A DNA stretch of 64,000 bases from a bacterium (GTDB lineage Bacteria > Actinomycetota > Acidimicrobiia > Acidimicrobiales > Bin134). Within the stretch, counting starts at the first letter, position 1. Each line of letters opens with the position of its first letter. Shown one piece after another: positions 8,562-18,027 of this stretch. The stretch lies in the NCBI GenBank assembly GCA_026708015.1, contig JAPOVT010000029.1, positions 62,001 to 126,000 of the forward strand. Reading direction: 5' to 3'. Below the pieces are notes generated by a model that did no database searches, had not been told where the DNA came from, and worked only from the letters and a program-made list of their open reading frames with translations. A program made the translations under genes and the position numbers.

Positions 8562-11500
8562 ATGACTTCTCATTCAGGGGAATCGATCGCGGTTGTCGGA
8601 ATGGCGTGCCGCTTTCCTCAGGCCGACGACCTGTCGGCGTTTTGGCGTCTGCTGGAAACAGGCACGAATGCGGTCATCGAAGGCGTGCCCGGCTCCGGGG
8701 TCGGACGGGTGGGCGAGTTGTTCTCCGAAATGCCGGAGAAGGAAGCCTGCCGGTTCGGTGCCTACCTCGACCAGATCGACGAATTTGACGCCGAGTTCTT
8801 CCGCATCTCGCCCACAGAGGCTCAGATGCTCGACCCGCAGCAGCGGCTCATGCTGGAGACGAGCTGGCAGGCCCTCGAAGACGCCGGGATCGATCCCGAC
8901 GGGCTGAAGGGCAGCCGAACCGGTGTCTATGCCGGGATCAGCTCCAATGACTACCGCCATCTGATCCTGGTCACCAGCGGGACTTCTGAGCCGGCCCCCA
9001 GTCTCTATGCGGTGACTGGCACGTCCTATAGCACGGCCATCGGCCGGGTTGCCTTCGCGCTGGGCCTGGAAGGACCGGCGATGGCAGTGGACACCGCCTG
9101 TTCCTCCTCCCTGGTGGCCGTCCATCAAGCCGCAGCTGGCTTGCGACAGGGCGAAGCCGACTTGGCGTTGGTCGGCGGAGTACACGCCATGGCCTCGGGG
9201 CGGATGATCGAGCTTCGGGCCAACGCCGGGATGCTGGCGCCCGATGGGCAGTGCAAAGCATTCGATGCCTCGGCCAACGGTTATGTGAGGGGCGAAGGAT
9301 GCGGGATGGTGGTCCTCAAGCGGCTCAGCGATGCAGAGGCCGACGGCGACCGCATTTGGGGAGTGGTCCTCGGCTCCGCGGTCAACCAGGACGGGGCGAG
9401 CTCCGGCTTGACGGTGCCGATGGAGACAGCCCAGCAGCAGGCCATTGAAGAGGCATTGCACAATGCCGGGGTTGTCCCCGCCGATATCGACTATCTGGAG
9501 GCTCACGGGACGGGCACTCCAGTGGGCGACCCGATCGAGGTCAATGCCGCGGCCGCGGCTTATCGCCAAGGCCGCGATGAGGCGAATCCCCTGCTGATTG
9601 GCTCGGTGAAGACCAACATCGGCCACTTGGAAGCGGCTGCCGGTGTCGCTGGCCTGATCAAGACTGTGCTGGCCATGAACCGGGGCACCATTCCCCGGCA
9701 CCTGAATCTCCGGGAACTGAATCCGAAGATTGACTGGGAGCAGTTTCCTGTTCAGGTGGCCACTGAGATGACCGAGTGGCCTTCGAACCAGGGCCGACCG
9801 CCCCGAGCGGGGGTGAACTCGTTCGGCTTCTCCGGCACCAACGCCCACGTCGTGCTGGAGGGGTACCCCGATTCCGGCGGGCAGTCAGTACCGGTTGGCC
9901 CTTCACGTCCCATTGTGGTGTCGAGTCTTGGCGACTCCGATCGGCCCGCCGAGATGGAAGCTCGCCTGGCCCGGCTTCTGCCCCTGTCGGGAAAGTCGCC
10001 TGTGGCCCTTCAAGAACTGGCCGAGCGGCACATGTCGTGGCTCGACGAGCAGGCGGAAGAGCTTGCCGTGGACAACTCGGCGGCCGTACCGGTGCTTTCC
10101 GACATGGCTTGGACCGCGGGAGTGGGTCGTAGCCATCAGGCCTATCGGGCCGGAGTTGTGTTCCGGGACGCCGAGTCGCTTCGCGAGAAGCTCAGTGCGC
10201 TCTTGGAGGGAGAAACCGAGTTGCAAAGGTCCCAGACCGCCCCGAAAGTGGCCTTCGCGTACACCGGTCAGGGCAGCCAGTGGATTGGCATGGGCCAGGC
10301 GCTCTACGACCGCGAGCCGGTGGTGCGAGAAGTATTGGATCGCTGCGACCGGGCGATGCGCGAACTGCGGGGCACATCGCTGCTAGCGGTGATGTTCGGG
10401 GCGCCCGACGCCGAGGGTGACCTGGACGATCCGGCGTGGACGCAACCCGCCATCTACGCGCTGGAGTGCGCGCTCACCGAGTTGTGGGCGAGCTTGGGAG
10501 TTGGGCCCGATGTAGTGGTTGGACACAGCCTCGGGGAGATCGCCGCGTCCCGGACTGCCGGTGTGTTCAGCCTGGAAGACGGTTTGCGTTTCGCGGCCGG
10601 GCGAGGCGCGCTCATGGCCGAGCTGCCCGAACCCGGGGCCATGGCCGGAGTGTTCGCCCCACCATCTGAGGTCGCGGCCTCTATAGAGGAGCAGAGGGCG
10701 GCATCGGGTGACCCCCGACTGGCAATCGCGGCCGACAACGGTGCCCACCAGATGATCAGCGGGCCGACCACCGATGTGGAGGCGGTGTTGCAGCGGTTCG
10801 AGGCGGAGGAGGTTCGAATCCGCCGATTGGAAAAGAGCGCCGGATACCACAGCGCCATGGTCGACCCCATCTTGGACGGTGTGGAGGCCCTACTGGCCGA
10901 ATTGGAAGTCGGGTCGCCGTCGTTGGCCTTTGTCAGCAGCATGCTGGGCCGCGCCCTGGTGCCGGGCGAAGAGCTCGACAGCTCCTATTGGCGCCGTCAG
11001 GCCCGTCAGGCGGTGGAGTTCCGAAGCTGCGTCGAGACCTTGGCCACAGAAGGCGTGCAGGTTGTCATCGAGGTTGGTCCGGGCGCGGTGCTCGGGCCCA
11101 TGACCGCCTTGGCTTGGCCGGAGCAAGCGGGCAGCGCTCCCGCGCCGGTTGTGGTGTCGAGCATGAAGCGGCCTTCCACCCGGACCCCGGAGCCCGACGA
11201 CCGCTGTGGATTTATGGACGCCGTGGCGGGGGCGTATCAGGCGGGGCTCGATATCTCTTACGACGGGTTGTTCGCCGGCGAAGAGCGCCGTCGGGTTTCC
11301 CTGCCCAGCTACCCGTTCCAGCGCCAGCGCTACTGGGTTGAAGGAACAAGACGCCGTCGGCAGAGCAGTGGCCATCCGCTGCTGGGCGTTCGCCACGACT
11401 CTCCCCGGGGCGAGTCGCTGTTCGAGACCGAGATGTTCGCCTCTGATCCAGCCTGGCTGGCGGACCACCGGGTATTCGACCGGGTGGTGATGCCGGGGGC

Positions 11501-14500
11501 GCTTTATGGCGCTATGGCCGCATCGGCGCAGCTGAGCGATGGATCCCAATCGGTCACCGTGGAGGACTGGCAGCTTTACAGCCCGCTGATTTTCTCGGAA
11601 GAGGAGTCGGAGGATGGCGGAGGCCGCAGCGTGCAACTCGTGTTGGAAGATGCCAAGGGCGCGGTGTCGCGGGGCTTTGAGATCTTCAGCAAAGCGCCCA
11701 CCGAGGAGAAATGGACGCTCCATGCTCAAGGTCAGGTGTCGCCGGGCGTTCGCCTGCATGAGGCCCCAGAGCCGGTAGATCTCAACGCCCTGAAGGCAGG
11801 TTTGACCCGAGGGGATGTTTCCGCGTTCTACCAGGCCAAGGCTGAGTCGGCGATCGACTTCGGCCCGTCTTTCCGCACCCTTCAATCGATTTGGCTGGAG
11901 GCGGGCGAGGCGGTGGGCGAAGTGGTCTTGCCTCCAACCGTGGACCACGGCGGGTTAGACGTGCATCCGATCTTGCTCGACGGCTGCTTCCAAGTCATGT
12001 CGGCGGCCCGCAGTCTGTCCGGCGCCGAGGGCGGTGCCACCTACATGCCGTTCGGGTGCGAGCGCTTTTGGCTTTCTGGCCCGCTGCCCGAGCGACTGGT
12101 CTGCCATGTCCGCATGAGGGACGCAGTTCAGGACCGGGCATCGGAGCGCGAGCCCGATGAGTCGCCGGAAGTCCTCACCGGCGACATTCACCTCTATGAC
12201 CCCGACGGCATACCGCTGGGCGGGTTGAGCGGCTACACGGTGAAGCGGGCCACCCGGACGGCGCTGCTTTCCGCGGTGGAGGGCCTGGAAGATCTGCTGT
12301 ACGAGGTGGTTTGGCGGGATGCAGATCTGGCCGAAGATCCAGCCGATGTCACCGAGCCTCCTGGCGCCTGGCTAGTGGCCGCCGACCAGAGAGGCGTCGC
12401 CGAAGAACTGGCTGCGGAGTTGGCGGAGCGCAATCAGACCGTGGTGGTGGCCTCCCACGGCGAGGCAGGCGATGGCATCGCGCCGACGGAGGGTGGAGTT
12501 CATCGCTGGACCGCGGACGTGCGAGACCGGGAGTCATGGCGATCGCTCATTGCGGTCCTTCCCGAAGACGTGCCGCTGAGGGGCGTCGTTCACCTTGCCG
12601 CTCTCGACGGCCACGGGCACCAGGCATCTACCGAGGATCTCGCTGAAGATGTGCGGAGTGCGGGGGCCAGCGCGCTGGCATTGACTCAGGGTCTGATCGA
12701 CGCCGGAGTCGAGCCCACCCATGGGCTGTGGTTGGTCACCAAGGGAGCTCAGGTGCTGGGTTGCGAGTTGGTCGGTGAGTTGGCGGGTGCGACGTTGTGG
12801 GGCATGGGCAAATCCCTCGCCCGGGAAGCGGCGCACCTCAAGACAAGGATGGTCGATCTCGACCCCGAGGGCGAAGAGCCGGTGTCTGATTTGGTTGCGG
12901 AGCTGTTCTCCAACGACGGGGAAACCCACATAGCGCACCGTGCTGGCAGCCGCAGGGTCGCCCGTTTGATTCATAGCGGTGCTGAGACCGTCCGAATGGC
13001 CTTGCCCGAAGAGCCCGGTTGGCGACTGGCGCCAGATCCTGGGGGGTCGATAGAGAGGCTGGCAGCCGAGCCGCTGCCACCGCTTCCGCTGGCTTCGGGT
13101 GAAGTTCGGGTCGGCATCGAGGCCGCTGGCCTCAACTTCCGAGATGTGCTGGTCAGCATGGGAATGCTGGGCGACAACTCTCTTCTCGGCCGCGAGATGT
13201 GCGGCGTAGTCCTCGAGGTGGCCTCGGATGTGACCGCCGTCTCGGTGGGCGACCGGGTGGTGGGGTTGGGATTCGGGACCTTCGCGCCGGAAACTGTGAC
13301 CCGGGCGGAGCTGGTGGCACCGGCGCCCCCGGGCATTCCGGCACCCACCCTCGCCACGGTGCCTCTGGCCTTCACCACTGCGGCGATCGCCTTCGAGCTA
13401 GCCGGCTTGAAGGCCGGCGACCGGGTGCTGGTCCATGCCGGTACCGGCGGTGTGGGATTGGCGGCAATCCAGCTTGCTCAAGCCGCTGGCGCCGAGGTGT
13501 TCGCCACCGCCAGCACCCCGAAGCAGGCGTACCTCCGGTCGTTGGGCGTGGCCCATGTGTTCGACAGCCGCCAGACCGCCTTCGGCGACGAGATCACCGA
13601 GGCCACCGGGGGCGAGGGCGTTCATGTAGTGCTGAACAGCCTGACCGGGGAGGGCTTCATCGAGGCCAGCCTCTCCTGTTTGGCCGATGGCGGACGCTTT
13701 GTGGAACTCGGCCGGCGGGGCATTTGGAGCCAAGCCGAGATGTCCGAGGCCCGTCCCGATGTCGAGTACTCCATTTTGGAGTTGGACGTTTTGAAGGTTG
13801 AAGATCCGGATCGCGTCGGGGCGTCTCTCAGCAGCGTGATGGAGCAACTGGCAGCCGGAGAGCTGAAACCGCTGGTCCATCGCTTCTGGCCGCTGGCTGA
13901 GGTCAGCGCCGCAATGGAGTACATGCAGTCGGCCCGCCACATCGGCAAGAACGTCCTCGTCATGCCCCCGCTGGCCGTCGGCCGATTGCGGGATGATCGT
14001 ACCTATCTGGTTACCGGCGGTCTGGGCGGGATCGGCTGCGAGGTGGCCGAGTGGCTTGTAGACCAGGGAGCAACCGCAATCGTGCTAAATGGGCGACGGC
14101 CTCCCGACAATGCCGCCCAGGCAGTGATCAGCGGGCTGCGGGAGCGGGGAGCGGTAGTGCAGGTGGAGCTGGCCGACGTCACCGACCCCTCGGCCGTGGA
14201 TCAGATGCTGAGCCGAATTGACGATTCGATGCCTCCGCTGGGCGGTGTGATCCACAGCGTTGGCGTTCTGTCGGACGGCTCGCTGTCCAACTTGAGCTGG
14301 GCTCGGTTCGAGCAGGTTCTGGGGCCGAAAGTGCTGGGGGCCTGGCATCTGCATAGCGCCACCAAGGATCGCGACTTGGATCTGTTCCTCCTCTTCTCCA
14401 GCATTACCAGTGTCCTGGGCAAAGCCGGTCAGGCGAACCATTCGGCCGCCAACGCGTTCTTGGATCAGCTTGCCGCCCATCGGCGGGCCCAAGGGCTCTC

Positions 14501-16958
14501 CGGGCAGTCCATCGCTTGGGGCGCATGGTCGGAACTGGGCGAAGCCGAAGAGCAGCGGGACCGTATCTCAAGACAGCTAGCCGCTTCGGGGACGGGCTGG
14601 ATCACTCCCCAGCAGGGTATGAAGGCCTTGGACCGCTTGGTACGCCAGGATGCGGTGGCCACCATGGTGGGGCTGGTCGACTGGCCGGTGTTCACCGAGG
14701 GTCTCGACAGCCGACTGGCGTTCTTCGAAGAGCTGCTGTCGGCCGACACCGGGGAGGCGGCTGACGAGGCGGAAATGTCGGGTGATCTGCTCTCCCAACT
14801 GGGGGAGGCGGCCGCGGAAGAACGCGAGGCCCTGCTGACCGCGTTCTTGCAGCAGGAGTTGCAGGCGGTGATGAAGCTCTCAACACCACCCTCGCCCACC
14901 GCAGATTTTTCCGATCTCGGGATGGACTCCCTCATTGCGGTGGAGTTGCGGAACCGCCTTAACCGTGCCTTCGCCGGGGAGTACATGGCATCGAACACGG
15001 TGGTGTTCGACTATCCCGATGTCTCCAGCCTCGCTCGCCACCTCGCAGGCGACCTCGATCAGGTCATCGGGGCCGAGGCAAAGCCCGAGCCTGTCCCCCA
15101 GCCCCGCCCGCGAGCCCGCCAGCGGGGCCAAGACGGGATTGCCATTGTGGGCATGGCGTGTCGGTTCCCCGGTGCAGAAGATCTCTCGGCCTATTGGCGG
15201 CTGCTGGAAGCCGGTGAGAACGCGGTAACCGACGGTCGCCAAGACGAGGGTTCTTGGAGCGGGGTTGCCGGCGATCCCTCAGCGGTTGACGTCACGCATC
15301 GGCGGGGAGCGTTCGTCGAGGGGATTGATCGGTTTGACTCCAGCTTCTTCCGCATCTCCCCGATTCAGGCTCGAATGATGGACCCGGTACAGCGCATGCT
15401 GCTGGAGACCAGCTGGCATGCCTTGGAGGACGCGGGAATGGATCCAGCCCAGCTGAAGGGCTCCAGAACCGGGGTGTTTGCCGGAGTGGGCGACAGCGAA
15501 TACCGCCGGGTGATTGCAGCCAGCGGCCGGGAAGACACCACGTTCGGCACCGTGGGGAGCGTGGCGGTGGGACGGGTGGCATTTGTGTTGGGTCTGGAAG
15601 GCCCGGCTATGCCATTGAACCTGGCCTGCGCGTCGTCGTTGGCCGCGGTACACCAAGCGGTCGCCGCATTTCGAAACGATGAGATCGATCTAGCCCTCGT
15701 GGGGGCGGCCAACGCAGTCTTGTCCCCAGCGATGACACGATTCCTCGACGAACACGGACTGCTCTCGCCCGACGGTCAATGCAAGGCCTTCGACGCCTCG
15801 GCCGATGGCTATGTGCGGGGCGAGGGCTGCGGGATGGTGGTCCTGAAGCGGCTGGGTGATGCCGAGGCCGATGGCGACCGGATCTGGGGCGTGGTGCTGG
15901 GTTCGGCTGTCAACCAAAACGGAGCGAGCCTGGATCTCATCCTGCCCAATGGGCGAGCCCAGCAGCAGGTAATCCAAAAGGCGTTGGAGCGGGCTGGCGT
16001 GGAACCATCCGAGGTGGACTACATGGAAGCCCATGGACTGGGAACGATGGTGGGTGACCCTGCTGAAGTGGACGCCGCTGGCACCGTGTACGGGCAAGGG
16101 CGCGATGGGGATCGCCCTCTGTTGATTGGCTCAGTGAAGACCAACATCGGCCACCTGGAATTTGCGTCGGGGATTGCCAGCCTCATCAAGACCGTGCTGG
16201 CCATGAGGAGGCGGTTGATTCCCCGACAATTGCATTTCGAGAATCCCAATCCGCAGATCGACTGGGATCGGCTGCCGGTACAAGTGACCACTGCCCCCAC
16301 GGAGTGGCCTCTCGAACCAGACCGACCCCCGATTGCTGCGGTCCACTCGCTGGGGATTTCGGGCACGAACGCGCACGTTGTCTTGGAGGGTTACCCATCC
16401 CCTCACAGCGAGGACGGGCTCGAGGGGGTTCCCTGGCCAATGGGTGCCCCACGGGCAGTGGGAGATGACACAGAGGTTGAAGAGGGAGAGGAAGGGCGGC
16501 GAGCACGGTTGCTGCCGTTGTCGGGCAAATCTGACGGGGCAGTCCGAGATATGGCTAGAGGGTATCTGCGTTGGCTCGACGACCACGCCGACCTGCTCTC
16601 GTCGGAAGATTCCGCCGACTCGCTGCTATCGGACATGGCGTGGACGGCGAGCATTGGTCGCAGCCACTTCTCCTATCGCACCAGCGTTGTGTTTCGCGAC
16701 GAGGAGTCTTTGCGGGCCGGGCTTCGGGCGGTTGTGGACCACGACCACGAGTTCAGCCCATGCGAAGAAGGGGGAGTGCTGTCGACCGATGGCTTCGATC
16801 CTGGCGATGACGGCTCGGTGAAGGCGGTCGGCGCGGCCTATGAAGCCGGCCAAACTGTCGATTTCGAGTATCTCTTCAGCGGAGAGAGGCGCCGGCGGCT
16901 GTCGCTGCCCAGCTATCCGTTCCAGCGCCGGCGCCACTGGGTCCAGCCGCGCAAATAG
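8562..16958 (+). CDS. Type I highly reducing polyketide synthase, KS-AT-DH-ER-KR-ACP-KS
   Basis: ATG at 8562 follows AAAGGAGA. Domains in order (2798 residues): KS1 about 7-430 (active Cys180 in DTACSSS, 'EAHGTGT', 'KTNIGHLE'); AT about 555-870 (GHSLGE, Ser656; the usual HAFH specificity motif reads AGYH); DH about 925-1230 (His969 in a H-x3-D-x4-P variant, Asp1140); structural KR about 1245-1480; ER about 1490-1800 (HAGTGGVG near 1625); KR about 1808-2000 (TGGLGGIG near 1818; catalytic Tyr position is His in 'GQANHSAAN'); ACP about 2090-2160 (GMDSL); KS2 about 2190-2615 (Cys2356 in LACASSL, 'EAHGLGT'). The last 180 residues are KS-AT and post-AT linkers with no AT between them. There is no loading domain, methyltransferase or thioesterase. 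It would extend and reduce an acyl chain; the product is unknown. Confidence 0.93.
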   Translation: MTSHSGESIAVVGMACRFPQADDLSAFWRLLETGTNAVIEGVPGSGVGRVGELFSEMPEKEACRFGAYLDQIDEFDAEFFRISPTEAQMLDPQQRLMLETSWQALEDAGIDPDGLKGSRTGVYAGISSNDYRHLILVTSGTSEPAPSLYAVTGTSYSTAIGRVAFALGLEGPAMAVDTACSSSLVAVHQAAAGLRQGEADLALVGGVHAMASGRMIELRANAGMLAPDGQCKAFDASANGYVRGEGCGMVVLKRLSDAEADGDRIWGVVLGSAVNQDGASSGLTVPMETAQQQAIEEALHNAGVVPADIDYLEAHGTGTPVGDPIEVNAAAAAYRQGRDEANPLLIGSVKTNIGHLEAAAGVAGLIKTVLAMNRGTIPRHLNLRELNPKIDWEQFPVQVATEMTEWPSNQGRPPRAGVNSFGFSGTNAHVVLEGYPDSGGQSVPVGPSRPIVVSSLGDSDRPAEMEARLARLLPLSGKSPVALQELAERHMSWLDEQAEELAVDNSAAVPVLSDMAWTAGVGRSHQAYRAGVVFRDAESLREKLSALLEGETELQRSQTAPKVAFAYTGQGSQWIGMGQALYDREPVVREVLDRCDRAMRELRGTSLLAVMFGAPDAEGDLDDPAWTQPAIYALECALTELWASLGVGPDVVVGHSLGEIAASRTAGVFSLEDGLRFAAGRGALMAELPEPGAMAGVFAPPSEVAASIEEQRAASGDPRLAIAADNGAHQMISGPTTDVEAVLQRFEAEEVRIRRLEKSAGYHSAMVDPILDGVEALLAELEVGSPSLAFVSSMLGRALVPGEELDSSYWRRQARQAVEFRSCVETLATEGVQVVIEVGPGAVLGPMTALAWPEQAGSAPAPVVVSSMKRPSTRTPEPDDRCGFMDAVAGAYQAGLDISYDGLFAGEERRRVSLPSYPFQRQRYWVEGTRRRRQSSGHPLLGVRHDSPRGESLFETEMFASDPAWLADHRVFDRVVMPGALYGAMAASAQLSDGSQSVTVEDWQLYSPLIFSEEESEDGGGRSVQLVLEDAKGAVSRGFEIFSKAPTEEKWTLHAQGQVSPGVRLHEAPEPVDLNALKAGLTRGDVSAFYQAKAESAIDFGPSFRTLQSIWLEAGEAVGEVVLPPTVDHGGLDVHPILLDGCFQVMSAARSLSGAEGGATYMPFGCERFWLSGPLPERLVCHVRMRDAVQDRASEREPDESPEVLTGDIHLYDPDGIPLGGLSGYTVKRATRTALLSAVEGLEDLLYEVVWRDADLAEDPADVTEPPGAWLVAADQRGVAEELAAELAERNQTVVVASHGEAGDGIAPTEGGVHRWTADVRDRESWRSLIAVLPEDVPLRGVVHLAALDGHGHQASTEDLAEDVRSAGASALALTQGLIDAGVEPTHGLWLVTKGAQVLGCELVGELAGATLWGMGKSLAREAAHLKTRMVDLDPEGEEPVSDLVAELFSNDGETHIAHRAGSRRVARLIHSGAETVRMALPEEPGWRLAPDPGGSIERLAAEPLPPLPLASGEVRVGIEAAGLNFRDVLVSMGMLGDNSLLGREMCGVVLEVASDVTAVSVGDRVVGLGFGTFAPETVTRAELVAPAPPGIPAPTLATVPLAFTTAAIAFELAGLKAGDRVLVHAGTGGVGLAAIQLAQAAGAEVFATASTPKQAYLRSLGVAHVFDSRQTAFGDEITEATGGEGVHVVLNSLTGEGFIEASLSCLADGGRFVELGRRGIWSQAEMSEARPDVEYSILELDVLKVEDPDRVGASLSSVMEQLAAGELKPLVHRFWPLAEVSAAMEYMQSARHIGKNVLVMPPLAVGRLRDDRTYLVTGGLGGIGCEVAEWLVDQGATAIVLNGRRPPDNAAQAVISGLRERGAVVQVELADVTDPSAVDQMLSRIDDSMPPLGGVIHSVGVLSDGSLSNLSWARFEQVLGPKVLGAWHLHSATKDRDLDLFLLFSSITSVLGKAGQANHSAANAFLDQLAAHRRAQGLSGQSIAWGAWSELGEAEEQRDRISRQLAASGTGWITPQQGMKALDRLVRQDAVATMVGLVDWPVFTEGLDSRLAFFEELLSADTGEAADEAEMSGDLLSQLGEAAAEEREALLTAFLQQELQAVMKLSTPPSPTADFSDLGMDSLIAVELRNRLNRAFAGEYMASNTVVFDYPDVSSLARHLAGDLDQVIGAEAKPEPVPQPRPRARQRGQDGIAIVGMACRFPGAEDLSAYWRLLEAGENAVTDGRQDEGSWSGVAGDPSAVDVTHRRGAFVEGIDRFDSSFFRISPIQARMMDPVQRMLLETSWHALEDAGMDPAQLKGSRTGVFAGVGDSEYRRVIAASGREDTTFGTVGSVAVGRVAFVLGLEGPAMPLNLACASSLAAVHQAVAAFRNDEIDLALVGAANAVLSPAMTRFLDEHGLLSPDGQCKAFDASADGYVRGEGCGMVVLKRLGDAEADGDRIWGVVLGSAVNQNGASLDLILPNGRAQQQVIQKALERAGVEPSEVDYMEAHGLGTMVGDPAEVDAAGTVYGQGRDGDRPLLIGSVKTNIGHLEFASGIASLIKTVLAMRRRLIPRQLHFENPNPQIDWDRLPVQVTTAPTEWPLEPDRPPIAAVHSLGISGTNAHVVLEGYPSPHSEDGLEGVPWPMGAPRAVGDDTEVEEGEEGRRARLLPLSGKSDGAVRDMARGYLRWLDDHADLLSSEDSADSLLSDMAWTASIGRSHFSYRTSVVFRDEESLRAGLRAVVDHDHEFSPCEEGGVLSTDGFDPGDDGSVKAVGAAYEAGQTVDFEYLFSGERRRRLSLPSYPFQRRRHWVQPRK

Positions 16959-17053
16959 GGAGCTCCGCCACGCGTTCATGCCTGTTGCCAACCATCAACT
17001 GCTTGGGTAGGGTGGTAATTTGCCATTGCAACCACTTCATGGAGAGCGAGAGA

Positions 17054-17299
17054 ATGTCCTCTGTTCTTGACCGCATTACCCAGCTCATCGACGAGAATCT
17101 GGAAGTTGATGGGCAACCGCTCGGCCGTCCCCTGGACATAGACATCAACATCGCTGATGCCGGCGTTCCCTCTGGCGACATCGTGGCTTTTTGGAAGCTC
17201 GTCAATGAAGAGTTTGGCATCGAGATCTCTGGTGAAGACTTTGCTGAGCTTCTCACCGTGCGCAGCTTGATCGAATACCTCGAAACCCACGCTGGTTGA
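17054..17299 (+). CDS. Free-standing acyl carrier protein
   Basis: About 81 residues from the ATG at 17054, which is preceded by the purine-rich GGAGAGCGAGAGA; an ATG at 17039 is also in frame. The fold matches ACPs: a helix 'SSVLDRITQLIDENL', the loop with the phosphopantetheine Ser in 'DAGVPSGDIVAFWKLVNEEF', then 'GIEISGEDFAELLTVRSLIEYLE'. The usual D-S-L around the modified Ser reads P-S-G, which is unusual. It follows the PKS by 95 bp, and its stop overlaps the PPTase start. It probably carries the substrate or product of the ACP-less terminal KS. Confidence 0.82.
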   Translation: MSSVLDRITQLIDENLEVDGQPLGRPLDIDINIADAGVPSGDIVAFWKLVNEEFGIEISGEDFAELLTVRSLIEYLETHAG

Positions 17300-18027
17300 A
17301 AATTCTGTCCTCAAGGGCTTCTTCTGCCGCTGAAAATTGGTGGTGCCCATTCAGGGATGTCGGCGACATCGCCATTCTCCACGTTGACTTGAGACCCAAT
17401 GCCGACCACGAGGCCAAGGCTTTTGCGTGGCTTGACGGGGAAGAGCGCTCGCGTTGGCAGCGCTTTCAGTCCCCAGTTGCTCAACGGCGCTATGTGCTGT
17501 GCCGCGCCGCGCTCCGGGCCGTCTTGTGCCGCGAGGTCGGCTGCCCAAACGAGTCGTTGGCCTTCGAGGCCGCCAAGCACGGCAAGCCCTTTGCCCTGGT
17601 AGGCGGCCAGCCCGCCTCCATCAGCTTCAACGTGAGCCACAGCGGCAACCACGGTTTGATCGCCGTGGCGCTCAGGGGTCGCCTGGGAGTGGACGTTGAG
17701 GAGCGGGCCCCGCGCCGCAATCTCGACAACCTCATCGAAGGCGTGTTCAGCCCGCAAGAAAAGGCCGAGCTGGAGTCGCTCGAGGGTTGTCAGCAGCTTC
17801 ATGCCTTCTTCCGATTCTGGACCATCAAAGAGGCGCTGGTGAAAGCCCATGGCAAGGGCCTCTCCATGAAGGTCGCAGAATTGGAGATTCCCGAAGACAT
17901 GCGCCGCGGGGCCCCCAGGTGCGTTGGCCAGTTTGCTCAAATCCCCGGGTCGTCCTGGTGTTTGGAAGATATCGGAACCAAGGATTTTGCCGCTGCCGTC
18001 GCTCATGAACTAAGCCCGTCATCGTGA
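17296..18027 (+). CDS. 4'-Phosphopantetheinyl transferase, Sfp type
   Basis: The TTG start overlaps the ACP stop (TTGA). At 243 residues it is normal for Sfp-type enzymes. Motifs are complete: 'FNVSHSGNHGLIAVA' (111-125), 'GVDVEE' (131-136, Mg-binding Asp and Glu) and 'FFRFWTIKEALVKAHGKGL' (171-189, W-x-x-K-E-A). It transfers phosphopantetheine from CoA to a carrier-protein Ser, here presumably both the ACP in the synthase and the free ACP. Its position inside the operon supports a dedicated role. Confidence 0.92.
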   Translation: MKILSSRASSAAENWWCPFRDVGDIAILHVDLRPNADHEAKAFAWLDGEERSRWQRFQSPVAQRRYVLCRAALRAVLCREVGCPNESLAFEAAKHGKPFALVGGQPASISFNVSHSGNHGLIAVALRGRLGVDVEERAPRRNLDNLIEGVFSPQEKAELESLEGCQQLHAFFRFWTIKEALVKAHGKGLSMKVAELEIPEDMRRGAPRCVGQFAQIPGSSWCLEDIGTKDFAAAVAHELSPSS

